From NCBI GenBank assembly GCA_038252405.1, contig JBBSAJ010000002.1, forward strand, positions 87,201-151,200: a stretch of 64,000 nucleotides of DNA. The letters are read 5' to 3'. The position numbers and the translations under genes are program-made. Below are positions 36,076 through 44,541 of the stretch, piece by piece. How positions within the stretch are numbered: the stretch's first letter is position 1; each line of letters starts with the position of its first letter. Under the pieces are notes generated by a model, which saw nothing but the letters and a program-made list of their open reading frames with translations, did no database searches and was not told the DNA's origin. This DNA comes from DATCDE01 sp038252405. Its GTDB lineage: Bacteria > Actinomycetota > Actinomycetes > Prado026.

Positions 36076-36087
36076 CCTGAGTGCCAG
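36061..36087 (-). promoter_or_regulatory. CIRCE operator (HrcA binding site)
   Basis: TTAGCACTC, nine bases, GAGTGCCAG. The left half is a perfect consensus and the right half differs only in the last three bases. This is the classic operator of the HrcA heat-shock repressor. Confidence 0.9.
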
Positions 36088-36121
36088 CCGACCGGTGGCC
36101 CGCGTCGGGCAGGATGCTGCG

Positions 36122-37302
36122 GTGAACCTCGACGACGTCGCCGCCCTGACGTCGTCCGAGGGTCGGGCGCTGCTCGCGGCCCTCCCGGCTACGACGACCG
36201 CACGGCGCTGGCCCTGGCCGAGCGGCTGCGCGCCGAGGGGCACCCGCCCGGGCTGGTCGCGGCCGCGCTGACCCAGCAGCGGCTGCGGGCCAAGGCGCGC
36301 AGCCGGCTCGGCCCCGGGGTCGACCGGCTGCTGCTCACCCAGGACGGCGCCGAGCAGACCACCCGCCCCGCGGTGGCCGCGCACCGCGCCGCCCGCTACC
36401 AGCGAGCGGGGCTGACCCGGGTGGCCGACCTGGGCGCCGGGATCGGCGGGGACGCCCTCGCCCTGGCCGCGGCCGGTCTGCGGGTCCGGGCGGTCGAGCA
36501 GGACCCGGTCACCGCCGCCGTCCTCGCGGCCAACGCCGCGGCGCTCGGCCACCCGGTCGAGGTCGTCGTGGCGGCCATGGCCGCGGAGCACCTGGCCGGC
36601 TGCGACGCGGCCTTCGCCGACCCGGCCCGGCGGGTCGGCGGCCGCCGGGTGCTCGACCCGCTGCGCTGGCAGCCGCCGCTGCCGTGGGTGCTCGACCTGC
36701 CGGTGGACGCCCTCGGGGTCAAGGTGGCACCCGGCATCGACCACGCCTGGGCGACGGCCGGCGTCGAGCTGGACTGGGTGTCGATGGACGGCGACCTGGT
36801 CGAGGCGGCCCTGTACCGCGGGCCGCTGGCCACCCCGGGGGTGTCCCGGCGAGCGACCCTGCTCCCCTCCGGAGCGACCCTCACGGACACCGACCTGCCG
36901 GCCGGCCCGCCCCCGGTCGGCCCGGTGGGCTCGGTGCTGTACGAGCCGGCCGACGCCGTGCTGCGGGCCGGTCTGGTGGGCGCCGCGGCGGTGCGGGTGG
37001 GCGGCCGGCTGGTCGACCCGTCCATCGCCTACGTGACGACCGACGAGGCACCGGCCGGCCCGGACCCGTTCCTCACCGGCTACGCGGTCGAGGCGGTGCT
37101 GCCGTTCCAGCTCAAGCGGCTGCGGGCCGCGCTGCGCGAGCGCAGGGTGGGCCGGGTCGTCGTGAAGAAGCGCGGCTCGGCGGTCGACCCGGACGAGCTG
37201 CGCCGCCGGCTGCGGCTGGACGGCGACGCCGAGATGACCGTGCTGCTCACCCGCGTGGCCGGTGCGCCCACCGCGATCTTGGCCCACCCGCTCAGCCGCT
37301 GA
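36122..37302 (+). pseudogene. THUMP-like class I SAM-dependent methyltransferase, apparent frameshift
   Basis: The start GTG opens with VNLDDVAALTSSEGRALLAALP, the usual N-terminus of this actinobacterial family, but the frame then reads ATTTARRW. The expected continuation YDDRTALALAERLRAEGH follows at 36190 in another frame, which stays open to the stop. One base appears missing around 36188. The rest is intact: SAM-binding VADLGAGIGGDALAL, the FADPARR motif and a C-terminal THUMP-like domain (VVVKKRGSAVDPDELRRRL). The substrate is unknown, perhaps RNA. No good start exists in the second frame before the SAM domain. It may be a true pseudogene or a sequencing error. Its end overlaps tsaD by 11 bases. 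Confidence 0.65.
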
Positions 37303-38347
37303 CCACCAGCACGTCGGTGACCGGCAGCGCCGAGTCGGCCCGGTGGTCCAGCGCCGACGGCTCCCGGCCGCGGGCCACCAGCTCGGCGCCCAGCGCGGCG
37401 ACCATGGCGCCGTTGTCGGTGCACAGGCCCGGCCGGGGCACCCGCAGCCGGATCCCGGCCGCCTCGCAGCGCTCCTGCGCCACCCAGCGCAGCCGCGAGT
37501 TCGCGGCTACGCCGCCACCGATGAGCAGGTGGTCGACGCCGGTCTGCCGGCAGGCGTCGACGGCCTTCGCCGTGAGGACGTCGACCACGGCCTCCTGGAA
37601 CGCCGCGGCGACGTCGGCCAGCGGCACCGGCTCGCCGGCCTGCTCCCGCTTCTCCACCCAGCGGGCCACCGCGGTCTTCAGCCCGCTGAAGGAGAAGTCG
37701 AACCGGTGGCGCTCCCGGTCCCGGGGCCCGGTGAGCCCGCGCGGGAAGGTGATGGACGCGGGGTCGCCGTCGCGGGCCGCCCGGTCGATGTAGGGACCCC
37801 CCGGGAACGGCAGGCCGAGCACCCGGGCCACCTTGTCGAACGCCTCCCCCGCGGCGTCGTCGATGGTCTGCCCGAGCGGCTCGATGTCGGCCGTGACGTC
37901 GCCGACCCGCAGCAGCGAGGAGTGGCCCCCGCTCACCAGCAGCGCCAGGCACGGCTCGGGCAGCGGCCCGTGCTCGAGCTGGTCCACCGCGACGTGCGCG
38001 GCCAGGTGGTTGACGCCGTACAGCGGGCGGTCCAGGGCGAGGGCCAGCGCCTTGGCCGCGGCGTCCCCCACCAGCAGCGCGCCGGCCAGCCCCGGGCCGG
38101 CGGTCACCGCGACGGCGTCGACGTCGGCAAGCCGCACGCCGGCCTGGGCGCAGGCCCGCTCGAGCATCGGGACCATGGCCTCCAGGTGGGCCCGGCTGGC
38201 CACCTCGGGGACCACCCCGCCGAACCGCTCGTGCTCGGCCACGCTGGAGGCCACCGCATCGGCGAGCAACGTGGTGCCGCGGACCAGACCCACCCCGGTC
38301 TCGTCGCAGGAGGTCTCGATGCCGAGGACCAGCGGCTGGTCGCTCAC
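37292..38347 (-). CDS. tsaD: tRNA N6-threonylcarbamoyladenosine transferase TsaD
   Basis: A 351-residue ASKHA-fold enzyme that transfers the threonylcarbamoyl group to A37 of ANN-decoding tRNAs (t6A). It opens LVLGIETSCDETGVGLV and has the metal-binding His pair in VNHLAAHVAV (about residues 108-112), then LLVSGGHSSLL and IGGGVAANSRLR. The GTG start overlaps the rimI stop as GTGA. It is the last gene of the run tsaE, tsaB, rimI, tsaD. Confidence 0.96.
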   Translation of the reverse strand: MSDQPLVLGIETSCDETGVGLVRGTTLLADAVASSVAEHERFGGVVPEVASRAHLEAMVPMLERACAQAGVRLADVDAVAVTAGPGLAGALLVGDAAAKALALALDRPLYGVNHLAAHVAVDQLEHGPLPEPCLALLVSGGHSSLLRVGDVTADIEPLGQTIDDAAGEAFDKVARVLGLPFPGGPYIDRAARDGDPASITFPRGLTGPRDRERHRFDFSFSGLKTAVARWVEKREQAGEPVPLADVAAAFQEAVVDVLTAKAVDACRQTGVDHLLIGGGVAANSRLRWVAQERCEAAGIRLRVPRPGLCTDNGAMVAALGAELVARGREPSALDHRADSALPVTDVLVVSG

Positions 38348-38799
38348 GGCAGCCTCCGTCGCATGACCACGGCGTCCCGGCCCGGCCCGTAGTAGCCCCG
38401 CCGGCGGGCGATCGGCTCGAACCCGAACCGCTCGTACAGCCGGCGGGCCGGGTCGTTGCCCTCGGCGACCTCGAGCAGCACCTGCGAGCAGCCCCGCGCG
38501 CCGGCGTCGTCGAGCAGCGCCCCGAGCAGCAGCGCCCCCACCCCGGCGCCCTGCCGCTGCGGGCGCACGGCCACGGTCTGCACGTCGGCCTCCGGCGCAA
38601 CCGCGGCCAGCCCGGCGTAGCCGACCAGACCGTCCTCGTCGTCCTCGTCGTCCTCGGCCACCAGGTAGGTCCGCGTCTGCGGGACACCGGCCAGCTCCGA
38701 CCAGAACCCGCGCTCGCTCCACGGCTCGTCCGGGAACAGCTCGGTCTCCAGCCGCGCCACCGGCTCGACGTCCCACCAGCGCATCGGGCGCAGCCTCAC
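38344..38799 (-). CDS. rimI: Ribosomal protein S18 alanine N-acetyltransferase RimI
   Basis: A 151-residue GNAT acetyltransferase. The acetyl-CoA loop is PQRQGAGVGALLLGALL (about residues 88-104), and the C-terminal ARRLYERFGFEPIARRRGYYGPGRDA region matches RimI. Known substrates are the N-termini of S18 and other proteins. It is fused between tsaB and tsaD by 4-base overlaps on both sides. An acidic insert EDDEDDEDG near residue 55, coded by a short GTC/CTC repeat, is unusual. Confidence 0.92.
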   Translation of the reverse strand: MRLRPMRWWDVEPVARLETELFPDEPWSERGFWSELAGVPQTRTYLVAEDDEDDEDGLVGYAGLAAVAPEADVQTVAVRPQRQGAGVGALLLGALLDDAGARGCSQVLLEVAEGNDPARRLYERFGFEPIARRRGYYGPGRDAVVMRRRLP

Positions 38800-39452
38800 G
38801 CCAGCACCCGCTTGCGGCCGGTGGGCTCCACGGCGTCCGGGCGCCGCAGGTACAGCGGCACCGCGGGCAGCAGGTCGGCCCCCGACGCGAGGGCCGTCAC
38901 CGCCACCTCGGCCAGCGCGGCCGCGGACACCAGGTGCGGCTCCACCCCGCGCGGGAACGCCTCCGGGTACAGGTGCGGCCCCTGCCCGGCCACGTGCAGC
39001 CCCTCCAGCGACCGGGCCAGGTCGACCGGTCGAGCCACCCCAGGCTCCCCCACCCGGGAGCCGTCGGCCGCGTACAGGGCCCAGTACACCTCGCGCCGGC
39101 GGGCGTCGGTGGCGACCGCGAACGGCGACCCGGCGGTGGCGGCCACCACGTGCGCGATCGCGTCCAGCGAGCACACGCCGTGCACCGGGAGGCCGAGTGC
39201 GGCGCCCATGGTCAGCGCGGTGACGATCCCGACGCGCAGGCCGGTGAACGGGCCGGGGCCGACCCCGACTGCGATGGTGGTCAGGTCGCGGGTTCGGACG
39301 CCGGCCGCGCCGAGGGCGGCCGCGATCTGCGGGGCGAGCAGCTCACCGTGCCGACGCGCGTCCACCGCGGTCGCCTCGGCCAGCACCCGGTCGCCGTCGT
39401 GCAGCGCCGCGGTGACCGCGGGCGTCGCGGTGTCGATGGCGAGCAGCAGCAC
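38796..39452 (-). CDS. tsaB: t6A synthesis protein TsaB
   Basis: A 218-residue ASKHA-fold partner of TsaD and TsaE. It opens LLLAIDTATPAVTAAL and has the conserved GVGPGPFTGLRVGI segment near residue 63. It lacks the metal-binding histidines of TsaD, as expected for the scaffold subunit. It has a GTG start, and its stop overlaps the rimI start as GTGA. Confidence 0.95.
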   Translation of the reverse strand: MLLLAIDTATPAVTAALHDGDRVLAEATAVDARRHGELLAPQIAAALGAAGVRTRDLTTIAVGVGPGPFTGLRVGIVTALTMGAALGLPVHGVCSLDAIAHVVAATAGSPFAVATDARRREVYWALYAADGSRVGEPGVARPVDLARSLEGLHVAGQGPHLYPEAFPRGVEPHLVSAAALAEVAVTALASGADLLPAVPLYLRRPDAVEPTGRKRVLA

Positions 39453-39475
39453 GCCAGCAGGCTAGCCCGAGCCGG

Positions 39476-39934
39476 TCAGGCCAGGTCCACCCGGACGCCG
39501 TCCCAGCGGGCGCCGACGCCGGTGACGGTCACGGTGCGGGTGTCGTCGGCGTCCGACCCTCGGTCGATCCGCAGCTCGAGCCGGTCCTCGGTGAGGCCCT
39601 CGACCTTGCCCTCACCCCACTCCACGACGGTCACCGAGTCGGCCAGCGTGGCGTCCAGGTCCAAGTCGTCGACCTCGGCGAGGTCGCCGATCCGGTAGGC
39701 GTCGACGTGCACGAGCGGCGGACCGCCGCGCAGCGGGGGGTGCACCCGGGCGATGACGAACGTCGGCGAGGTGACCGGCCCACGGATGTCGAGCCCGACC
39801 CCGAGGCCCTGGACCAGGGTGGTCTTGCCGGCGCCGAGGCCGCCGGAGAGCACGACCAGGTCCCCGGCCCGCAGCAGCGGGGCCAGCCGACGGCCGAGGT
39901 CGCGCATCGCCTCGGCGTCCGGGACGGTGATCAC
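39476..39934 (-). CDS. tsaE: t6A synthesis ATPase TsaE
   Basis: A 152-residue P-loop ATPase that powers the TsaB-TsaD complex. Walker A is LSGGLGAGKTTLVQGLG (about residues 29-45), followed by SPTFVIARVH and the HVDAYRI segment. The GTG start overlaps the uracil-DNA glycosylase stop as GTGA. Expression is thus coupled to the glycosylase. Confidence 0.94.
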   Translation of the reverse strand: MITVPDAEAMRDLGRRLAPLLRAGDLVVLSGGLGAGKTTLVQGLGVGLDIRGPVTSPTFVIARVHPPLRGGPPLVHVDAYRIGDLAEVDDLDLDATLADSVTVVEWGEGKVEGLTEDRLELRIDRGSDADDTRTVTVTGVGARWDGVRVDLA

Positions 39935-40500
39935 GACGCTCCGCCCAGCGTCTCGGCGGCCAGCACCAGGTCCGCGGCCAGCGCCGACCGTGGCTCCCCC
40001 CTCGGCCCGAACCGCAGGGCCGCCGACGGGTGGTAGGTGGCGACCAGCTGGTGATCGCCCCGGTCGTGCACCCGGCCGCGCACGTCGGCGATCCGCACCC
40101 CGGGGGCGAACGCCCACCCGGCGGCCGTGCCCCCGAGCGTGACGACCACCCGGGGCGCGGCGAGCGCGAGCTGCCGGTCCAGCCATGGTCGGCACCGGCC
40201 CACCTCGGCCCTGGTCGGCGGGCGGTTGCCCGGCGGCCGGCACTTGAGCACGTTGGCCACCGCCACCGTCGAGCGGTCCAGCCCGGCCGCGGCCAGCAGC
40301 TCGTCGAGCAGCTGCCCGGCCCGGCCCACGAACGGCAGGCCGGCCAGGTCCTCCTGGGCGCCGGGGGCCTCGCCCACGAGCAGCAGCCCGGCACCCGGCG
40401 GCAGCACCCCTGGGACGGCGTGCGTGCGCGCAGCGGCCAGCTCGGGGCACGCGGTGCACCGCCGCACCTGCGCGGCCAGCTGGTCGAGGTCCGCCGTCAT
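39931..40500 (-). CDS. Uracil-DNA glycosylase, family 4 (iron-sulfur)
   Basis: A 189-residue glycosylase that removes uracil from DNA. Four cysteines for a [4Fe-4S] cluster are visible: two in RRCTACPEL and two further in VLKCRPPGNRPP and GRCRPWL. The active-site motif is VGEAPGAQED and the C-terminal motif is TYHPSAALR. The family 4 (UDGa) call follows from the cysteine pattern. The ATG overlaps the preceding hydrolase stop as ATGA. An upstream in-frame extension is possible but overlaps that gene. Confidence 0.92.
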   Translation of the reverse strand: MTADLDQLAAQVRRCTACPELAAARTHAVPGVLPPGAGLLLVGEAPGAQEDLAGLPFVGRAGQLLDELLAAAGLDRSTVAVANVLKCRPPGNRPPTRAEVGRCRPWLDRQLALAAPRVVVTLGGTAAGWAFAPGVRIADVRGRVHDRGDHQLVATYHPSAALRFGPRGEPRSALAADLVLAAETLGGAS

Positions 40501-41552
40501 GCGTGGCTCCGGGTGACCCGGTGCAGCAGCCCGGTCAGCTCGGCGTCCACCCGGTCCGGGTACTCCAGCTGGATCAGGTGTCCGCACTCGGGCAGCACCA
40601 CGAGCTCCGCCCCAGGAACCAGCCGGGAGATCTCCCGGCTGTGGTCGGCCGGGGTCAGCAGATCGTCCGCACCGACCATGACCAGGGTCTCGACGCCGTT
40701 GAGCACCCCCAGCGCGGCGAACTTGTCGTGCGCGTTGAGCACCGGGAACAGCTCGGCCAGCGTGTCCACCGGCGTCGCGGCGATCATCTGCCGCACGAAG
40801 TCCACCTTCGCCGCGGACACCGGAGACGCGAAGGACAGCCGACGGGTCAGCAGGAACTCCAGGTCGCTGCCGGTCCGCCGGCCGAACTCGACCAGGTCGG
40901 GACGCCGGCCGAGCTGACCGAGCACGCCGGGCGCCACCCGGGAGAGCCCCCGCGCAGCGGCTGCGGGGATCCCGAAGGTCACGTCGACCAGCCGGCCCGC
41001 CGACGTGGACAGCAAGCCGACCCCGACCACGCGCTCCCCGAACAGCTCCTGGTACCGGTCGGCCAGCGCCATGATGGTCATGCCGCCCATCGAGTGCCCC
41101 ACGAGAACCAGCCGCCCGGTCGGGGCCGTGGCCTCGATGACCGCCCGCAGGTCCGCCCCGAGCTGGTCGATGGTGTTCGCCTCGGGGGTGCCCCGGCCGG
41201 ACCGGCCGTGCCCGCGCTGGTCCCAGTAGACCGAGCGGACCAGGCCCTGCATGGACAGCCGCTGGTAGTGCCAGCTGTCCAGGTTGAGCGAGAAGCCGTG
41301 GCTGTAGACGACGGTGACGTCGTGCTGCGGGGCCAGCGGCGACGGCTCGTCGACCTCGACGTACAGCTCGACGCCGTCGTCGGCCCGGACCACGCGGGCC
41401 GGACCACGCACGCCACCGAACGGGGGCCCCGGCTCGTCCGCCCGCGAACCCCGCAGCCGGGGCCGGACGACGCCCCGTTCGAGCGCCGCGCCCACGGCGG
41501 CTCCGGCGGCGGCCAGCCCGAGGCCCAGGCCGAGCAGTCCGGGACGCTCCAT
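40497..41552 (-). CDS. Alpha/beta hydrolase
   Basis: A 351-residue hydrolase with an N-terminal hydrophobic segment (about residues 4-22) that may anchor it to the membrane. The oxyanion HGFSLN region, DQRGHGRSG, nucleophile elbow GHSMGG (Ser about 158) and a C-terminal His in PECGHLIQLE mark a complete catalytic triad, with the acid probably the Asp in VGADDLLTP. The substrate is unknown. Its position between alr and the t6A genes is conserved in actinobacteria. The ATG start lies two bases after the alr stop. Confidence 0.87.
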   Translation of the reverse strand: MERPGLLGLGLGLAAAGAAVGAALERGVVRPRLRGSRADEPGPPFGGVRGPARVVRADDGVELYVEVDEPSPLAPQHDVTVVYSHGFSLNLDSWHYQRLSMQGLVRSVYWDQRGHGRSGRGTPEANTIDQLGADLRAVIEATAPTGRLVLVGHSMGGMTIMALADRYQELFGERVVGVGLLSTSAGRLVDVTFGIPAAAARGLSRVAPGVLGQLGRRPDLVEFGRRTGSDLEFLLTRRLSFASPVSAAKVDFVRQMIAATPVDTLAELFPVLNAHDKFAALGVLNGVETLVMVGADDLLTPADHSREISRLVPGAELVVLPECGHLIQLEYPDRVDAELTGLLHRVTRSHA

Positions 41553-41554
41553 CG

Positions 41555-42703
41555 TCAGCCAGCGATCCCGTCGGCGCCGACGACCACCCGGGGCAGCCGC
41601 GGGCCGAGCCGGGTCACGATCTCGTAGGAGATGGTGCCGGTGGCCCGGGCCCAGTCCTCGGCGGTCGGCTCGCCGTCGTCGCCGGGTCCGAACAGCACGA
41701 CCTCGTCGCCGGCCCGGGCCGGGTCGTCGCCCAGGTCCAGCATGAACTGGTCCATGCACACGGTGCCCGCGATGGTCCGGCGGGCGCCCGCGGCCAGCAC
41801 CGGGCCGACGTTGGTCGCGTTGCGCGGGACGCCGTCGGCGTACCCCAGCGGCACCAGGCCGAGGGTGGTGGGGCGCTTGGTGGTGTAGCGGTGCAGGTAG
41901 GAGACCCCCTGGCCGGCCGGCACCCGCTTGACCAGGGCGAGGCGAGCCGTGACGGTCATGGCCGGTCGGAGCCCGAGCGTGGCCGGGTCGGCCTGGTCGG
42001 GGATCGGCGACAGTCCGTAGACCGCCAGCCCCGGTCGGACCAGGTCGAAGTGGGCGTCCGGGCGGGTCAGCGTGGCCGCCGAGTTGGCCAGGTGCCGGAC
42101 CTCGGGCCGGGCCCCGGCCCGCTCGGCCGTGTCCACGGCGGCCCGGAACGCCTCGATCTGATGGTCGGTGGTCGGGTGGTGCGGGGCGTCCGCGTACGCC
42201 AGGTGCGACCACAGGCCGACCACCTCGAGTACGCCCTCGGCCTGGGCCCGCAGGGCCGCGTCGACCAGGTCGCCCCAGCGGTCGGCCGGGCTGCCGGCCC
42301 GGCCCAGCCCGGTGTCGATCTTCAGGTGCAGCCGGGCCGGTCGGCCGGTCCGCGCGGCCGCACCCGCGACCGCCGCCACGGTCGCCGGGTCGTTGGCGGA
42401 CAGGTCGATGTCGGCGCGCAGCGCGGCGTCCCAGTCGTCGTCGGGGTCGAGCAGCCAGGCAACCACCCGCGGCTGGGTGAGCCCGGCCGCCCGCAGCTCC
42501 AGGGCCTCCTGCAGCAGCGCCGTTCCCAGCCACTGCGCCCCGCCGGCCACCGCAGCCGTGGCAGCCGTCAGCAGACCGTGCCCGTAGCCGTCCGCCTTGA
42601 CCACCGCGAGCAGCTGCCCGGAGGTCACCCGGCTGCGCAGCTCGGCCACGTTGTGCCGGATCGCCGCGGCGTCGACCCGTGCGGTCGCCCGGGGGGTGCT
42701 CAC
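41555..42703 (-). CDS. alr: Alanine racemase
   Basis: A 382-residue PLP enzyme that makes D-alanine for peptidoglycan. The PLP lysine is in LLAVVKADGYGHG (about residue 34) and the second catalytic base Tyr is in GQGVSYLHRY. The N-terminal TIM barrel and C-terminal beta domain are complete. The GTG start overlaps the stop of the preceding nnr gene by four bases. Confidence 0.96.
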   Translation of the reverse strand: MSTPRATARVDAAAIRHNVAELRSRVTSGQLLAVVKADGYGHGLLTAATAAVAGGAQWLGTALLQEALELRAAGLTQPRVVAWLLDPDDDWDAALRADIDLSANDPATVAAVAGAAARTGRPARLHLKIDTGLGRAGSPADRWGDLVDAALRAQAEGVLEVVGLWSHLAYADAPHHPTTDHQIEAFRAAVDTAERAGARPEVRHLANSAATLTRPDAHFDLVRPGLAVYGLSPIPDQADPATLGLRPAMTVTARLALVKRVPAGQGVSYLHRYTTKRPTTLGLVPLGYADGVPRNATNVGPVLAAGARRTIAGTVCMDQFMLDLGDDPARAGDEVVLFGPGDDGEPTAEDWARATGTISYEIVTRLGPRLPRVVVGADGIAG

Positions 42704-44142
42704 CGTCCGATCCTGTCACGGCCCGGCCCGGCGGCCGCGGCGACAGCGTCCGGCAGCCGGGCCAGGACGTCCACGGCGGACACCGGGTGCCCGGCCTCGG
42801 CCGCGAGCCGACCGGCCAGGCCGTGCACGAAGGCCGCCAGCACCGGGGCGAGGGCGCCCAGCCCGCCCGCGAGCAGCCGGCCGATGACCCCGGCGAGCAC
42901 GTCGCCGGTGCCGCCGGTGGCCAGCGCCCCGGTGCCGGTCGGGTTGACGTGGACGACGCCGTCCGGCCGGGCCACCAGCGTGGTCGAGCCCTTGAGCAGG
43001 ACGACGGCGCCGAGCCCGGCCGCGAGCGCCCGCGCGGCGCCGGCCCGGTCGTCACCCACCGGGGTGCCGAACCGCTCGAACTCGCGGTCGTGCGGGGTGA
43101 GCACGGTCAGCGCCGGCCGGTCGCGCACCCAGTCCTGGTGCTCCGCGAGCAGGGTGAGCGCGTCGGCGTCGACCACGACCGGGACGTCGGAGGCCAGCAC
43201 GGCGCGCAGCCGCTCCGCCGCCGCGGCGTCGGTGCCCATCCCCGGCCCGACCACCCAGGCCTGGACCCGGCCCTCGTTGACGACCACCTCGGGCCAGTGC
43301 GCCCGGACCTGGTCGGCCGCGCCACCGGTGTAGCGCACCAGCCCGGCTCCCGAGCGCACCGCGCCGCCCACCGAGAGCACTGCCGCACCGGTGTACTGCG
43401 GCGAGCCGGCCGCCACCCCGACGACGCCCTGCGTGTACTTGTCGTCGTCCGCCCCGGGCACCGGCCAGCCGGCGGCGACGTCCTCGGCGTCGGGCACCAG
43501 CAGCGCGGCCACCGCGGGCAGCCACGGGCCCAGGCCGATGTCCACCAGCTCGACGATCCCGGCGTGCCCCGACCCCGGCTGAACGAGCAGGCCCGGCTTG
43601 AGGGTCCCGAAGGTCACCGTGACGTCGGCCGCGAAGGCCGCCCCGGCCACGCGCCCCGTGTCGGCGTCCACCCCGCTGGGCAGGTCGACGGCCACCCGCC
43701 AGCCCCCCGCAGCAGCAGCGGCCAGGGCCGCCGCCGCCGGCCGCAGGGCTCCGGACCCGCCGATGCCGACGATGCCGTCGACGACCAGGTCGGCCCGCGC
43801 CACCAGGCCCAGCGCCGTCGCCTCGTCCCCGGCCGGGACCGCCCGCCCGCCGGCCCGAAGCAGCGCGCCGAGCCCGCCCTGGTGCACCCGCTCGCCGAGC
43901 AGGACGGCGTCCACCCGGGCCCCTCGCCCGGCCAGCCGGGCCCCGGCGTACAGGGCGTCCCCCCCGTTGTCCCCGCTGCCCACGAGCAGCAGCACCCGGG
44001 AGCCGTACGCCGACCCGAGCAGCTGCGCGCAGGTGCGGGCCAGACCAGTCGCCGCGCGCTGCATGAGCGTCCCCGGCGGCACGGTCGTCATCAACGCGCC
44101 CTCCGCCTGCCGAACCACCGCGACGGCGTGCGCCGCCCTCAC
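42700..44142 (-). CDS. nnr: Bifunctional NAD(P)H-hydrate epimerase/dehydratase
   Basis: A 480-residue repair enzyme for hydrated NADH and NADPH. The N-terminal epimerase (NnrE) domain, about residues 1-205, has VGSGDNGGDALYAGARLA. The C-terminal ADP-dependent dehydratase (NnrD) domain has VVDADALTLL and the ribokinase-like GTGDVLAG motif around residue 415. Fusion of the two activities is common in bacteria. The GTG start overlaps the acpS stop as GTGA, so it is coupled to acpS and to alr. Confidence 0.94.
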   Translation of the reverse strand: MRAAHAVAVVRQAEGALMTTVPPGTLMQRAATGLARTCAQLLGSAYGSRVLLLVGSGDNGGDALYAGARLAGRGARVDAVLLGERVHQGGLGALLRAGGRAVPAGDEATALGLVARADLVVDGIVGIGGSGALRPAAAALAAAAAGGWRVAVDLPSGVDADTGRVAGAAFAADVTVTFGTLKPGLLVQPGSGHAGIVELVDIGLGPWLPAVAALLVPDAEDVAAGWPVPGADDDKYTQGVVGVAAGSPQYTGAAVLSVGGAVRSGAGLVRYTGGAADQVRAHWPEVVVNEGRVQAWVVGPGMGTDAAAAERLRAVLASDVPVVVDADALTLLAEHQDWVRDRPALTVLTPHDREFERFGTPVGDDRAGAARALAAGLGAVVLLKGSTTLVARPDGVVHVNPTGTGALATGGTGDVLAGVIGRLLAGGLGALAPVLAAFVHGLAGRLAAEAGHPVSAVDVLARLPDAVAAAAGPGRDRIGR

Positions 44143-44525
44143 GGCTGCGCTCCACGGTCCGGCCCGGCGTCCGGCCCGGTCTCGGCGACCACCATGGCCG
44201 ACGCGATCCCCGCGTCGTGCGACAGCGACAGGTGCCAGCGGTCGATGCCCTGCTCGCGGGCCGCGGCGGCCACCGTGCCGCGCAGCAGCAGCGAGGGCCG
44301 GCCGGTCCCGTCGCGCAGCACCTCGCAGTCGTGCCAGGCCAGCCCGTGGGGCGCGCCCAGCGCCTTGGCCACCGCCTCCTTCGCCGCGAAGCGGGCCGCG
44401 AGCGACGCCACCGGCAGGTCCCGCTCGTCGGTGGTGAACAGCCGCTCGACCAGCCCGGGACGCCGGTCCAGGATCCGCCCGAACCGAGCGACGTCGACGA
44501 CGTCGATGCCGACCGACACGATCAC
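44139..44525 (-). CDS. acpS: Holo-[acyl-carrier-protein] synthase
   Basis: A 128-residue phosphopantetheinyl transferase that activates acyl carrier protein. The Mg-binding Asp is in GIDVVDVARF (residues 7-16), and the second motif is FAAKEAVAKALG. The length matches the trimeric AcpS type. The start is GTG (VIVSVGID), and the stop overlaps nnr by four bases. Confidence 0.95.
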   Translation of the reverse strand: MIVSVGIDVVDVARFGRILDRRPGLVERLFTTDERDLPVASLAARFAAKEAVAKALGAPHGLAWHDCEVLRDGTGRPSLLLRGTVAAAAREQGIDRWHLSLSHDAGIASAMVVAETGPDAGPDRGAQP

Positions 44526-44541
44526 CGGCTCAACCGCGGGC

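Noticed and set aside
35956..36189. Upstream frame joined in frame to the methyltransferase, suggesting an unbroken gene starting at 35956
   Set aside because: Its first 78 codons cover the CIRCE operators and groES promoter and look random, whereas the family N-terminus is clear in the other frame from 36122.
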